NCBI RefSeq assembly: GCF_001426945.1
Contig: NZ_LMFS01000003.1
Span: 799,453-863,452 of the forward strand
Source: Pseudolabrys sp. Root1462
GTDB taxonomy: Bacteria; Pseudomonadota; Alphaproteobacteria; Rhizobiales; Xanthobacteraceae
Length of the DNA: 64,000 nucleotides
Direction of reading: 5' to 3'
The notes under the pieces were generated by a model that searched no databases, was not told the DNA's origin, and saw only the letters and a list, made by a program, of their open reading frames with translations. The translations under genes and the position numbers were made by a program. Shown here one piece after another: positions 51,893-61,095 of the stretch; within the stretch, counting starts at the first letter, position 1; every line of letters starts with the position of its first letter.

Positions 51893-53386
51893 TCAGCGCA
51901 TGCCGGCCTTGACCGGCGCCGCGGCCTCGACGCCGCCGACGCCGCCGACAGCGCCGAGCGCGCCGAAGGCATCGGCCAGCCCCGCCCCGAACTCGCTGTC
52001 GCGGCCCTTCGGCCCGAGATCGCGCGCCGTTGCTTGCAGCAGGCGCAGCGCCTTGGCCGGGCTCAACTTCGGATCGCGTTCGAGCATCAGTGCCACGACG
52101 CCGGAAATTTCGGCGGCCGAGTAGGAGGTGCCCGATGACACCTCATAGCCGCCCGGCACCGCCACCAGCAGCTGATCGCCCGGCGCCGCGATGGCGATAT
52201 GCGGGCCGCGGTTGGATGGCGCGAACAGCCGGTCGTCGGCATCGGTGGCGGACACGGCAATGACGTTTGGGCCGTCGGCGGGATAAAGCGGCGGCGATTT
52301 GGCGCCGGCATTGCCGGCGGCCGCGATCAGGATGATGCCTCTCGTGTGTGCAGCGGCGAGACTGCGCTGCAGCGCCGGATCGTTCGGCCCGGCAAAGCTC
52401 ATGTTGATGATGCGCGCCTTCCGCGCAACTGCCCAATCGAGCCCCTTGAGGATGGCAAAGGTGGTGCCGTCGGCGCTGCCGCCATTGGGATCGAAGGCGC
52501 GGATGGCGAGGATTCTCGCTTTCGGCGCGGCGCCGATCAGTTTGCCGTGACCTGCGATCAGCGCGGCGATGGCGGTGCCGTGATTGTGCGGCGCCATCGG
52601 CGTCGCAGCGGCGTTGAAGCTTTCGACGACACTGTCCGTGAGCTCGGGATGGGCGGCATCGATACCGGAATCGATCACGGCCACCAGCACGTCGGTGCCG
52701 CTGGCGATTTGATGGGCCTGCGGCAGACGCAGCTTGGCGACTTCGTATTGCGCCGGATCGCCGGCGGACGCCGTTGCGTCATCCTGCAAGGTGTAGACAT
52801 AGTTCGGCTGCGCCGAGGCGACGACATTGTCGCGCTCCAGTTCGCGCACCACCTGCGGCACCGAACGGCGATCGGGGATGCGCCAGCGATACAACGTAGT
52901 GCCACTGAGCTGATGCGGCTGCGATTCGAGGCGTGTCAGGCGGTGGCGGCGTTGCAGGGCATCGACTTGCGCCGTTGGCACGGTGTTGCGCAGTTCGATG
53001 ACGACTTCATCCGGCACATAACGTCGTTCATTGGCGGGCGGCACGCTGCTCGGGCGGCTCGGCCGCGCCGCGCGCTGCGGCGGGCGGCGGCGCGGCTGAT
53101 CGTCGATGACGTCGTCCTCATAGAGGACGTCGTCGCGCGGCTGCACAAGCTGCGGCACCGTCATGATGATGCCGGGCACGATCGCGCCCCAGCCCGGACC
53201 GCGATAGCCGCCGCCGCCGCGATGCCCGCCTGACGGCGGCTGCGTGTAACCGCCGCCGCCGGATGGGGGCGGCGGTGTGGCGACGCTGCGCGCATTCGAT
53301 TTCTGCGCTTGCACTGCATCCGTCATCAGTGACGCGGCCGCAACGACGACGGCGGCGAGACAGAAATGGACGATCTTCATGGACAT
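51893..53386 (-). CDS. Secreted subtilisin-family (S8) serine protease
   Basis: 497 residues. A signal peptide (about 1-27, ending AVQA) is followed by a Gly/Pro/Arg-rich linker (about 35-115), a prodomain-like segment (YVPDEVVIELRNTVPTAQVDALQRRH) and the catalytic domain. The triad is Asp in VAVIDSGIDAAHPEL, His in APHNHGTAIAALIAG and Ser in VSSGTSYSAAEISGVVALML, where Tyr replaces the usual Met of GTSMA. It starts 13 bp after the anti-sigma gene with a GGAGG site, so it is the third gene of the ECF operon and a probable effector of it. Confidence 0.9.
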   Translation of the reverse strand: MSMKIVHFCLAAVVVAAASLMTDAVQAQKSNARSVATPPPPSGGGGYTQPPSGGHRGGGGYRGPGWGAIVPGIIMTVPQLVQPRDDVLYEDDVIDDQPRRRPPQRAARPSRPSSVPPANERRYVPDEVVIELRNTVPTAQVDALQRRHRLTRLESQPHQLSGTTLYRWRIPDRRSVPQVVRELERDNVVASAQPNYVYTLQDDATASAGDPAQYEVAKLRLPQAHQIASGTDVLVAVIDSGIDAAHPELTDSVVESFNAAATPMAPHNHGTAIAALIAGHGKLIGAAPKARILAIRAFDPNGGSADGTTFAILKGLDWAVARKARIINMSFAGPNDPALQRSLAAAHTRGIILIAAAGNAGAKSPPLYPADGPNVIAVSATDADDRLFAPSNRGPHIAIAAPGDQLLVAVPGGYEVSSGTSYSAAEISGVVALMLERDPKLSPAKALRLLQATARDLGPKGRDSEFGAGLADAFGALGAVGGVGGVEAAAPVKAGMR

Positions 53387-53399
53387 GATCGATCCTCCG

Positions 53400-54065
53400 T
53401 TATGGCGATGTGACGATCAGGGCGACGATCTTGTTGTCCTGCAGTTCCTGGATGCGCACCGCGACGTCGGCCTGCGACAGCTTCTCGGGCGCGATCTTCA
53501 CGCGATAAAGTCCGCCGTTCATCGGGCCGGCGACGATGCCCAGCTTGTTCTTGGCGAGGAACTGGGTGACGTCGTCCTGCGTCGCCTGCGCCGCAAAGCG
53601 GACGAGGGCGAAGGAGCCGGTCGCATTCTGTGCCGTAGGCGCAGAAGCGGTCTCATAGGTGCCCCCGGATTGCTTGAGCATGATGCCGCCGATGATGCCG
53701 GCCTGCAGCAGGATGGCGATGACGGCGGCGCCGGTGGCATAAGTCAGCGTGCGCGGCGTCAGCCCGGCGAAGAATTCGGCAACGCGCAAGCTCCAGCCCG
53801 GTGCAGCCGCGCGCCGCTTCGGCTCGGCGTCGATGCGCGTAAACAGATCGGCCATGATGCGCCCCGACGGCGTGCCAAGGCTTTCATTGAGACCAATGGT
53901 TTCGCCAAGCTCCTCGCGCACCAGTGCGTAGCGGCGCGCGATCTCGGGATCGTTCCTGAGCGCTTCTTCGACGCGCCGCGCCTCGCGCGGACCGAGCGTG
54001 CCGGCCGCGTGCCACGGCAGAAGAAACTCGATGTCGGTCTCTTCGTCTTTGCCTGTCGTTGTCAT
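53400..54065 (-). CDS. Anti-sigma factor (membrane-bound)
   Basis: 221 residues. The N-terminal cytosolic part (TDIEFLLPWHAAGTLGPREARRVEEALRNDPEIARRYALVREEL) resembles anti-sigma domains without the zinc motif. One transmembrane helix is at about 118-138 (TYATGAAVIAILLQAGIIGGIM), and the periplasmic part ends in DNKIVALIVTSP. The ATG at 54065 overlaps the sigma gene stop as ATGA, the usual arrangement for an ECF sigma and its inhibitor. Confidence 0.87.
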   Translation of the reverse strand: MTTTGKDEETDIEFLLPWHAAGTLGPREARRVEEALRNDPEIARRYALVREELGETIGLNESLGTPSGRIMADLFTRIDAEPKRRAAAPGWSLRVAEFFAGLTPRTLTYATGAAVIAILLQAGIIGGIMLKQSGGTYETASAPTAQNATGSFALVRFAAQATQDDVTQFLAKNKLGIVAGPMNGGLYRVKIAPEKLSQADVAVRIQELQDNKIVALIVTSP

Positions 54066-54622
54066 GGCCAGCCTCGATCGATTCCCTGCTCCTTGAGGAG
54101 CTCCGATAATTTCTTGCGCGCATAGAACATGCGCGTCTTCACGGTCGCTTCCGGGATGCCGACGATCCCGGCCACTTCTTCCACCGACTTCTCGTGGTAG
54201 TAGACGAGGTCGATGATCTCGCGATGCTCGTTCGACAGCTTCGAAATCGCTTGTCGCAGTTGCGAACCCTTGTCCTTCTTCGCCAGCACCGTCTCCGGAT
54301 TGTCGGCGTGATCCTCGATCGCCGCTGCCGTGTCGTCGTCCAGTTCGGCCTCGGACCTCTTCCGCAGAGCCGAGAGCGCCTTGAAGCGCGCGATGCCCAG
54401 AATCCAGGTGGACACCGCAGCGCGGCCTTCGAATTCCCCGGCCTGCCGCCACACCTCGAGAAAGACCTCGCTGATCAGGTCCTCGGCGGTGGCTTCGTTG
54501 CGCACCAGCCGCAACACGAAGCGGTAAGCGCGCACGTGGTGCCGCGCGAACAGCACCTGCATGGCCAGTCGGTCGCCGCCGGCGATCCTTGCGATCAGAA
54601 CCTCGTCTGGGGTCGTTTGCAT
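54062..54622 (-). CDS. ECF-family RNA polymerase sigma factor
   Basis: 186 residues. Region 2 is FARHHVRAYRFVLRLVRNEATAEDLISEVFLEVWRQAGEFEGRAAVSTWILGIARFKALSALRKR and region 4 is AISKLSNEHREIIDLVYYHEKSVEEVAGIVGIPEATVKTRMFYARKKL, with region 3 absent, which defines ECF sigmas. It is followed by a coupled anti-sigma gene and a secreted protease gene. Its own promoter carries TTGAACC-N17-GACCC, shared with the divergent secreted protein gene. Confidence 0.93.
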   Translation of the reverse strand: MQTTPDEVLIARIAGGDRLAMQVLFARHHVRAYRFVLRLVRNEATAEDLISEVFLEVWRQAGEFEGRAAVSTWILGIARFKALSALRKRSEAELDDDTAAAIEDHADNPETVLAKKDKGSQLRQAISKLSNEHREIIDLVYYHEKSVEEVAGIVGIPEATVKTRMFYARKKLSELLKEQGIDRGWP

Positions 54623-54642
54623 CGCAGGCGTAACCTGAACAT

Positions 54643-54671
54643 GGGTCGCGGCCGCCGGCCGTTCGGTTCAA
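54643..54671 (-). promoter_or_regulatory. ECF-type promoter of the sigma operon
   Basis: On the minus strand TTGAACC (54671-54665), a 17-base spacer, and GACCC (54647-54643). The transcript would start near 54636, about 14 bases before the sigma ATG at 54622. The same pattern occurs before the divergent gene. Confidence 0.6.
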
Positions 54672-54857
54672 GGCTATCGGAGCGTCAGCGCGAATAATGT
54701 GATCGCGGGCACGTCCGGCACTGAACGCAGGCTCGGACCGATCGCCGCGCAGGGCAAGCCCGTCGCCATTCAAAGCCGCCGCAAAGCCAATTTTTCGTAA
54801 AAAAGCTATTCCAAATCAGAATGTTAAGGAGGCGCGCATATCGCATGCGAAAAATCT
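54672..54857. other. Gene-free gap between the two ECF-type promoters
   Basis: The whole gap 54623-54941 is 319 bp and holds no gene. Apart from the two ECF-type promoters it has an AT-rich patch (54790-54830) with TTTTTCGTAAAAAAG, which could be a terminator-like or upstream-activating sequence. Nothing else was recognised. Confidence 0.5.
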
Positions 54858-54886
54858 TTGAACCTTTTCCCGGGCGCCGGCGACCC
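54858..54886 (+). promoter_or_regulatory. ECF-type promoter of the His-rich protein gene
   Basis: TTGAACC (54858-54864), 17 bases, GACCC (54882-54886), identical in both elements and spacing to the sigma operon promoter. Predicted start near 54893, giving a leader of about 49 bases. Confidence 0.6.
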
Positions 54887-54941
54887 ACGGTCAGGATGTG
54901 AGAGGCACATCCCCCGAAACGCCAAACCCAGGAGAGACACC

Positions 54942-55184
54942 ATGATCCGCAAGCTCATCATCGCCCTCGGCGCCACCGCTGTCGTCGCTGCCGCCGCTCT
55001 GTCGCCTACGACCGCTTCCGCCTCCGGATGGCATGGCCACCATGGGCATCACGGCTGGCACCGTGGCTTCGGCTTCGGCTTTTACGCGCCGACCTATGTC
55101 GGTGGGCCGGACTGCTACGTCGTCCGCCGCCTCATCGACACCCCGTACGGCAAGCGCTGGCGTCGCGTGACGGTATGCGACTGA
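54942..55184 (+). CDS. Small secreted His-rich protein
   Basis: 80 residues. A signal peptide (MIRKLIIALGATAVVAAAALSPTTASA) is followed by a His/Gly-rich stretch (GWHGHHGHHGWHRGFGFGFY) and a tail with two Cys (GGPDCYVVRR and VTVCD). It could bind metal through the His cluster, but this is inference; related small secreted proteins of unknown role are common in Bradyrhizobium. ATG with AGGAGA ribosome site. It is divergent from the ECF sigma operon and has a strong terminator. Confidence 0.75.
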   Translation: MIRKLIIALGATAVVAAAALSPTTASASGWHGHHGHHGWHRGFGFGFYAPTYVGGPDCYVVRRLIDTPYGKRWRRVTVCD

Positions 55185-55203
55185 GCCGTCCTTAACGGCC
55201 GAC

Positions 55204-55236
55204 AAGCCCCGGCTTCGTCAAGCGAAGCCGGGGCTT
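55204..55236 (+). terminator. Hairpin terminator after the His-rich protein gene
   Basis: A perfect 14-bp stem AAGCCCCGGCTTCG / CGAAGCCGGGGCTT with loop TCAAG (55204-55236), 20 bases after the stop. The following T-run is only three bases within CTTTCG, but the stem is very stable. Confidence 0.85.
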
Positions 55237-55395
55237 TCGCGCGCTCTCGCGCCGGCCGTTCAGTTCTGCTACGGAACGGCCTCGGGCCGATGAGGGGAAT
55301 GGCGAGAATGGGGCGGGGTTGCCCATGAACGCCGCAATCCGACATTGGTGACGAACTATGCTCCCCGCCATGTGTTGTCCCGCCGCGGAGAAACA

Positions 55396-56460
55396 ATGCT
55401 GAAGGCCCTGCGCGCCATAGCGCGTCTATTCGATCGCTACATCGGCTGGAACAGGCTGGGCTTTCTGCTCAGCATTGCGATCATCGCTGTCGCGGTGACG
55501 GTGCTGTACCGCATGCTGCACAAGATCGACGTCCGCGAGGTCTGGGCGGCAATCCACGCCACCGACGCCCGCAACGTCGCGATCGCCGCCGGTTTCGTCG
55601 CCATCGGCTACTTCACGCTCACCTTCTATGACTGGTTCGCGCTGCGCGCCATCGGCCGCCGCGACATTCCATACCGCATTGCCGCATTGGCCGGCTTCAC
55701 CAGCTATTCGATCGGTCACAATATCGGCGCCACGGTCTTTACCGGCGGGGCGGTGCGCTATCGCATCTATTCGATGTACGGGCTCGACGCCGTCGACGTC
55801 GCCAAGATCTGCTTTATCGCCGGGCTCACCTTCTGGCTCGGCAATGTCACGGTGCTCGGCATCGGCGTGACCATCCATCCGTCCGCGGCCGGCGCCATCG
55901 ACCAGCTTGGCCATCTGGCCAACCGCATCATCGGCCTTGGCCTGCTCGCCATTCTCGCCTGCTACGTTGCCTGGGTCTTTACTGCACCACGCGAGATCGG
56001 TCGCGGCGGCTGGACCGTCCGACTGCCGAACGGGCCGTCGACGCTGCTGCAGATCACGCTCGGCATCTTCGATCTGATGAGCTGCGCGCTCGCGATGTAC
56101 ATGCTGGTGCCGGCGGCGCCGCACGTCGATTTCGTCACGCTCGGCGTCATCTTCGTCACCGCGACCTTGCTCGGCTTCGCTAGCCACGCGCCCGGCGGGC
56201 TCGGCGTGTTCGATGCGGCGATGCTGGTGGCGCTGTGGGAATTCAACAAGGAAGAGCTGGTGGCGGGCCTTCTGCTGTTCCGCGTGCTCTATTACCTCGT
56301 GCCCTTCGCCATCGCCGTGGTTATCCTCGGCGCCCGGGAGTTGTGGCTCAACCTGCGCGGCACGCGTCCCAAGCTCGACCTGCATCCGGTGCCAAGCGTG
56401 ATCGCGCCGATCCGGACCGAGCTTGACAACGGTGACGACACGCGAAAATCCAAGGCCTGA
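55396..56460 (+). CDS. Lysylphosphatidylglycerol-synthase-TM / UPF0104-type membrane protein
   Basis: 354 residues, about eight membrane segments. Family features are FTSYSIGHNIGATVFTGGAVRYRIYS and FASHAPGGLGVFDAAMLVAL, the two flippase-domain motifs of the LPG_synthase_TM group; no aminoacyltransferase domain follows, so it probably translocates a lipid or is of unknown function. The ATG at 55396 has GGAG upstream; a longer frame adds 17 residues. It is followed 55 bp later by phoR. Confidence 0.85.
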   Translation: MLKALRAIARLFDRYIGWNRLGFLLSIAIIAVAVTVLYRMLHKIDVREVWAAIHATDARNVAIAAGFVAIGYFTLTFYDWFALRAIGRRDIPYRIAALAGFTSYSIGHNIGATVFTGGAVRYRIYSMYGLDAVDVAKICFIAGLTFWLGNVTVLGIGVTIHPSAAGAIDQLGHLANRIIGLGLLAILACYVAWVFTAPREIGRGGWTVRLPNGPSTLLQITLGIFDLMSCALAMYMLVPAAPHVDFVTLGVIFVTATLLGFASHAPGGLGVFDAAMLVALWEFNKEELVAGLLLFRVLYYLVPFAIAVVILGARELWLNLRGTRPKLDLHPVPSVIAPIRTELDNGDDTRKSKA

Positions 56461-56515
56461 TAAAGGCCTGATGCCGCACCGATAATCGGGTGCGGTTCGA
56501 GCGCGGCATTGCACG

Positions 56516-57748
56516 ATGGTCAATGACAACGACGGCAACGACAGGGACGCGCCGACCGGCCGGGCAGGCGGGTGGCGCGGCGCCTTGCGCTCGCTGATCG
56601 GCCGCGGCGACGGGGAGGGCGATGACGAGGTGGGTGCATCCGCGCCGCCCCCGTCGCCGCAGCGGCGCGGCAATCCGGCGCGCCGCGCCCGGCTCATCGA
56701 AGCGCTGATCGGCGGCCTGCCGCAACCTGCCATCGTGCTCGACCGCGAAGGGCGCGTCATCACCTTCAACCAGGCGGCGCGTGGCGTCGCGCCGGCGCTG
56801 CGCAGCGGCGAGCCGGCGCTGATCGCCCTGCGGATGCCGGAACTGGTCGATGCCATCCGCCGCGCCGGCAAAAGGCGCGAACAGCAGCGCGTCGAGTTCT
56901 TTGAGCGCGTGCCGCTCGACCGCTGGTTCGAGGCTTTCGTGACGCCGGTGACCTTGCCGGAGACCGATGGCACGCAGGCCGAACTGCTGCTGATGACGTT
57001 CAACGATCTGACGCCGCTGCGCCGCGTCGAGGAAATGCGCGCCGATTTCGTCGCCAATGCCAGCCACGAACTGCGCACGCCGCTCGCCGCCTTGCTCGGC
57101 TTCATCGAAACGCTGCAGGGTCCGGCCAAGAACGATGTCGCCGCGCGCGAGAAGTTCCTCGCCATCATGCAGCAGCAGGCGACGCGCATGGCCCGTCTGA
57201 TCGACGACCTGTTGTCGCTGTCGCGTATCGAGCTCAACGCTCACCTGCCGCCGAACACGGCGGTCGATCTGGTGCCACTGGTGCGCCATGTCGCCGACGG
57301 CCTGCAGACTTTGGCCCGCGACCGCCAGGTCGATATCCGGATGGCACTACCGCCGGAACCCGTGATGGTGCTCGGCGATCGCGACGAACTGATCCGGGCG
57401 CTGGAGAACCTGGTCGAGAACGCGCTCAAATACGGCGCCGCCGGCAAGCGCGTCGATGTCGCCTTATCGCGCGCGCAGACCCGGGCTGGCGCGCCGGAGG
57501 CGCGCATCGCGATCCGCGACTTCGGCCCCGGCATCGCGCCCGAACATCTGCCCCGCCTCACCGAGCGGTTCTACCGTGTCGATGTCGCCGACAGCCGCTC
57601 GCAGGGCGGCACCGGCCTCGGCCTGTCGCTGGTCAAGCACGTGCTCAACCGCCACGGCGGCCGGGTCTCGATCGAGAGTGTCCTGGGCCAGGGCGCGACA
57701 TTCACAATGCACCTGCCGCTCTACACAGCAGCGTCGCCAGCTTCCTAA
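56516..57748 (+). CDS. phoR: Phosphate regulon sensor histidine kinase
   Basis: 410 residues. A PAS-like part (GLPQPAIVLDREGRVITFNQAARG) is followed by the dimerisation domain with phospho-acceptor His184 (VANASHELRTPLAALLGFIETLQG) and the ATPase domain (ALENLVENALKYG, DFGPGIAPEHLPRLTERFYRVD, GGTGLGLSLVKHV). No membrane helix is visible: the first 55 residues are charged and Gly/Pro-rich. PhoR usually has one or two N-terminal helices, so this one must be held at the PstSCAB-PhoU complex by contact. It is the first gene of the Pho cluster; phoB lies at the end. Confidence 0.92.
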   Translation: MVNDNDGNDRDAPTGRAGGWRGALRSLIGRGDGEGDDEVGASAPPPSPQRRGNPARRARLIEALIGGLPQPAIVLDREGRVITFNQAARGVAPALRSGEPALIALRMPELVDAIRRAGKRREQQRVEFFERVPLDRWFEAFVTPVTLPETDGTQAELLLMTFNDLTPLRRVEEMRADFVANASHELRTPLAALLGFIETLQGPAKNDVAAREKFLAIMQQQATRMARLIDDLLSLSRIELNAHLPPNTAVDLVPLVRHVADGLQTLARDRQVDIRMALPPEPVMVLGDRDELIRALENLVENALKYGAAGKRVDVALSRAQTRAGAPEARIAIRDFGPGIAPEHLPRLTERFYRVDVADSRSQGGTGLGLSLVKHVLNRHGGRVSIESVLGQGATFTMHLPLYTAASPAS

Positions 57749-57776
57749 ATTTCATTATATATTTCAATATCTTATT

Positions 57777-57794
57777 CTGTCATCTGGTTGTCAT
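57777..57794 (+). promoter_or_regulatory. Pho box before pstS
   Basis: CTGTCAT-CTGG-TTGTCAT: two direct 7-mers with a 4-base spacer, the PhoB-binding layout (CTGTCAT-N4-CTGTCAT). It lies in an AT-rich 246-bp gap about 200 bases before the pstS start and 29 bases after phoR. Confidence 0.85.
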
Positions 57795-57994
57795 GGAAGC
57801 TTCATAAAACCATGACACCCGGCCCCTAACGCTGGCCGCGGGTTCGGGAAACTTTGAGCTAGCGCACAGCGAGACTCACCCCCCGGAGCCAACATGGAGT
57901 GCGTTGAAACAACAGCGGCCGCCCGTTTTGGGCGATGCAACTGCGCAGGGTCGTCGCGACTCTGCGCTCTTGGCCGCAAACATGGAGAGATCCC

Positions 57995-59017
57995 TTGAAA
58001 CACTGGACCGTAATGGCAGCCGCCGGCCTCGTCGCCGCCGCCGTGTCGCTTCCGGCCTTCGCTGCCGACATCTCGGGTGCCGGCGCGACGTTCCCCTATC
58101 CGATTTATGCCAAGTGGGCTGACGCCTATAAGAAAGAAACCGGCAACGGCCTGAACTATCAGTCGATCGGTTCGGGCGGCGGCATCAAGCAGATCACCGC
58201 GCGCACCGTCACCTTCGGCGCGTCGGACATGCCGCTCGAGCCGGCTGAGCTCGACAAGATCGGCGTCATCCAGTTCCCGACCGTGATGGGCGGCATCGTG
58301 CCGGTCGTCAATCTCGACGGCGTCAAGAGCGGCGACCTGACCATCGACGGTCCGACGCTCGCCAAGATCTTCCTTGGCGACATCAAGAAGTGGAACGATC
58401 CGGCGCTGGTCAAGCTCAACCCGAACGCCAAGCTGCCCGATCAGGCGATCGCGCTGGTGCACCGTTCGGACGGTTCGGGCACGACCTTCATCTTCACGAA
58501 CTATCTGTCGAAGGTCAGCGGCGACTGGAAGTCGAAGGTTGGCAGCAGCACCGCGGTGCAGTGGCCGGCCGGCATCGGCGCCAAGGGTAACGAAGGCGTC
58601 GCCAACAACGTCGCCAACACCAAGGGCGCGATCGGTTACGTCGAAACCGCTTATGCCAAGCAGAACAAGCTGACCACCACCAAGATGGTCAACAAGGACG
58701 GCAAGACGGTCACCGCGGATTCGGAATCGATCATGGCCGCCGCCGCCGGTGCCGACTGGGCCAAGGCGCCCGGCTTCTACCAGATCCTCACCGACGAGCC
58801 GGGTGCGAAGTCCTGGCCGATCGCCGGCGCCACCTTCATCCTGATCCCGAAGGAGCCGAAGGATCAGGCTGCCGCCACCGAAGCCCTCAAGTTCTTCGGC
58901 TGGGCCTACAAGAACGGCGACAAGATGGCTGAGGACCTCGACTACGTCCCGATGCCGGACAGCGTCGTGAAGCTGATCCAGGACAAGTGGAAGAGCGAAG
59001 TCAAAGCGGCGATGTAA
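57995..59017 (+). CDS. pstS: Phosphate ABC transporter substrate-binding protein
   Basis: 340 residues. A signal peptide ends at AFA/ADIS near residue 23. Phosphate-binding features are [48 protein letters not shown] and [17 protein letters not shown]. The start is TTG at 57995 with GGAGAG five bases upstream; a longer frame adds 20 Arg-rich residues that would disrupt the signal peptide. It has its own Pho box and is followed by a terminator-like hairpin, which would give it the highest level in the operon. Confidence 0.95.
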   Translation: MKHWTVMAAAGLVAAAVSLPAFAADISGAGATFPYPIYAKWADAYKKETGNGLNYQSIGSGGGIKQITARTVTFGASDMPLEPAELDKIGVIQFPTVMGGIVPVVNLDGVKSGDLTIDGPTLAKIFLGDIKKWNDPALVKLNPNAKLPDQAIALVHRSDGSGTTFIFTNYLSKVSGDWKSKVGSSTAVQWPAGIGAKGNEGVANNVANTKGAIGYVETAYAKQNKLTTTKMVNKDGKTVTADSESIMAAAAGADWAKAPGFYQILTDEPGAKSWPIAGATFILIPKEPKDQAAATEALKFFGWAYKNGDKMAEDLDYVPMPDSVVKLIQDKWKSEVKAAM

Positions 59018-59036
59018 TCCGCCGGTAAACCGGGAA

Positions 59037-59073
59037 GGGCGCCAGGTCAGACACTGCTCCTGGCGCCCCTTTT
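59037..59073 (+). terminator. Partial terminator between pstS and pstC
   Basis: A 10-bp stem GGGCGCCAGG / CCTGGCGCCC with a 12-base loop (59037-59068), followed by CTTTTCC. Partial read-through would let pstCAB-phoU-phoB be transcribed at a lower level than pstS. Confidence 0.75.
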
Positions 59074-59199
59074 CCGGCCTGCCTTCCTTTGCCCACAGCC
59101 TGAAACTGACGACTTGTTTCGCGGCCGCAAGGCCGCTTCAGTGGCCCTCCGAAACTGGCATAATCCGCCGATCTGGCGATGCGCCGCGAGGAGAGCCAA

Positions 59200-60222
59200 A
59201 TGACTTCTTCCGGGAGGCGACCCGTGGTTGACGTAGCGTATCCGGCCAGCGGCGCGATGACGGAGACCGAACAGGTCGACCGCGCCAAGATTCTCAGCAG
59301 ACTGCGCTTTAGCGATGCTTCCTTCCGGTTCATGACCCGGGCCGCCGCCATGGCGGTGCTCATCATCCTCAGCGGCATCATCATCTCGCTGATCCACGGT
59401 TCCTGGCCGGCGCTTCGCGAGTTCGGATTCGGCTTCCTGATCGATGAAAGCTGGAACCCGGTCACCGATAAATTCGGCGCCATCGCGCCGATCTACGGCA
59501 CCATCGTCACGTCGCTGATCGCCATGCTGATCGCGGTGCCGGTCGGCCTGTTCATCGCCATGTTCCTCACCGAACTGTGCCCGATGTTCCTGCGCCGCCC
59601 GATCGGCATCGCCATCGAACTGCTCGCCGGCATCCCGTCGATCATCTACGGCATCTGGGGCCTGTTCGTTTTCGCGCCGTTCCTGCAGCAGCACGTGCAG
59701 CCGTTCCTGATCACGGTGTTCGGACCGATCCCGTTCCTCGGCAATCTTTTCGCCGGCCCGCCGTACGGCATCGGCGTGCTCACCGCCGGGCTGATCCTTG
59801 CCATCATGGTGCTGCCGTTCATCACCTCGATCTCGCGCGACGTGTTCGAGGCGGTGCCGCCGGTGCTCAAGGAGGCCGCTTACGGCCTGGGCTGCACCAC
59901 TTGGGAAGTGGCTCGCAACGTCGTGCTGCCCTTCACTCGTGTCGGCGTCATTGGCGGCGTCATGCTCGGCCTCGGCCGCGCGCTCGGCGAAACCATGGCG
60001 GTGACCTTCGTCATCGGCAACGCGCACCGCATCTCCGGTTCGATCCTGGCGCCCGGCACGACGATCTCGGCCACCATCGCCAACGAATTCACCGAAGCGG
60101 TCGGTGACATCTATACCTCGTCGCTGATCGCCCTCGGCCTCATCCTGTTCGTCATCACCTTCATCGTGCTGGCCTTCGCCCGGCTGATGCTGATGCGGCT
60201 CAACGCCCGGCTGGGGAAGTAA
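59200..60222 (+). CDS. pstC: Phosphate ABC transporter permease
   Basis: 340 residues, about six membrane segments. The motif AYGLGCTTWEVARNVVLPFTRVGVIGGVMLGLGRALGETMAV is the PstC EAA loop and the downstream PstC signature. ATG at 59200 with GAGGAG; an upstream frame adds 7 residues. Forms the inner-membrane channel with PstA. Confidence 0.95.
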   Translation: MTSSGRRPVVDVAYPASGAMTETEQVDRAKILSRLRFSDASFRFMTRAAAMAVLIILSGIIISLIHGSWPALREFGFGFLIDESWNPVTDKFGAIAPIYGTIVTSLIAMLIAVPVGLFIAMFLTELCPMFLRRPIGIAIELLAGIPSIIYGIWGLFVFAPFLQQHVQPFLITVFGPIPFLGNLFAGPPYGIGVLTAGLILAIMVLPFITSISRDVFEAVPPVLKEAAYGLGCTTWEVARNVVLPFTRVGVIGGVMLGLGRALGETMAVTFVIGNAHRISGSILAPGTTISATIANEFTEAVGDIYTSSLIALGLILFVITFIVLAFARLMLMRLNARLGK

Positions 60223-60225
60223 GTC

Positions 60226-61095
60226 ATGGCCGCTCCAAGCACCATCAACTCGTCGACGCCGATCTACGCCGCGCGCCGGCGCAAGAACGTCATCACCATG
60301 GCGATCGCGTACGCGGCGACCGGTTTCGGCCTGCTGTGGCTCGCGCTGATCCTCATCGTGCTGTTCTGGGAAGGCTTCAGCGGTCTGTCGCTGCGCGTCT
60401 TCACCGAAATGACGCCGCCGCCCGGCTCGTCCGGCGGCCTGCTCAACGCCATCGCCGGCAGCCTGGTGATGACGTTCCTCGCCGTCGCCATCGGCACGCC
60501 GCTCGGCGTGCTCGCCGGCACTTATCTTGCCGAGTACGGCCGCTACGACAAACTGTCGACGGTGGTGCGCTTCATCAACGACATCCTGCTCTCGGCGCCG
60601 TCGATCGTGGTCGGCCTGTTCGTCTACGAGATCATGGTGGCGCAGATGGGCCACTTCTCCGGCTGGGCCGGTGCGGTGGCGCTGGCGGTAATCGTCGTGC
60701 CGGTCGTGGTCCGCACCACCGAAGACATGCTGACTTTGGTGCCGGACACGCTGCGTGAAGCCGCGGCCTCGATCGGCCTGCCGCGCTCGAAGATGATCCA
60801 GAAGGTCGCCTATCGTGCCGCCCGCGCCGGCATGATCACCGGCGTGCTGCTCGCGGTCGCGCGTATCTCCGGTGAAACCGCGCCCTTGCTGTTCACCGCG
60901 CTCAACAACCAGTTCTGGAGCACCAATCTCAATGCTCCGGTCTCGAGCCTGCCGGTCGTCATCTTCCAGTTCGCGCTCAGCCCCTACAAGGACTGGCAGG
61001 AGCTGGCCTGGACCGGCGCCTTGATCATCACATTGGCGGTGCTCGCCTTGAGCATCCTCGCGCGTTACCTCGGTGGACAGAGTAAGAAATCATGA
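60226..61095 (+). CDS. pstA: Phosphate ABC transporter permease
   Basis: 289 residues with six membrane segments and the EAA loop [48 protein letters not shown]. It starts 3 bases after pstC and its stop overlaps the pstB ATG, so the three are translated together. Confidence 0.96.
   Translation: MAAPSTINSSTPIYAARRRKNVITMAIAYAATGFGLLWLALILIVLFWEGFSGLSLRVFTEMTPPPGSSGGLLNAIAGSLVMTFLAVAIGTPLGVLAGTYLAEYGRYDKLSTVVRFINDILLSAPSIVVGLFVYEIMVAQMGHFSGWAGAVALAVIVVPVVVRTTEDMLTLVPDTLREAAASIGLPRSKMIQKVAYRAARAGMITGVLLAVARISGETAPLLFTALNNQFWSTNLNAPVSSLPVVIFQFALSPYKDWQELAWTGALIITLAVLALSILARYLGGQSKKS

Noticed and set aside
59047..60654. 535-residue minus-strand frame opposite pstC/pstA
   Set aside because: His/Asp/Glu-rich antisense of hydrophobic coding sequence, a common artefact.
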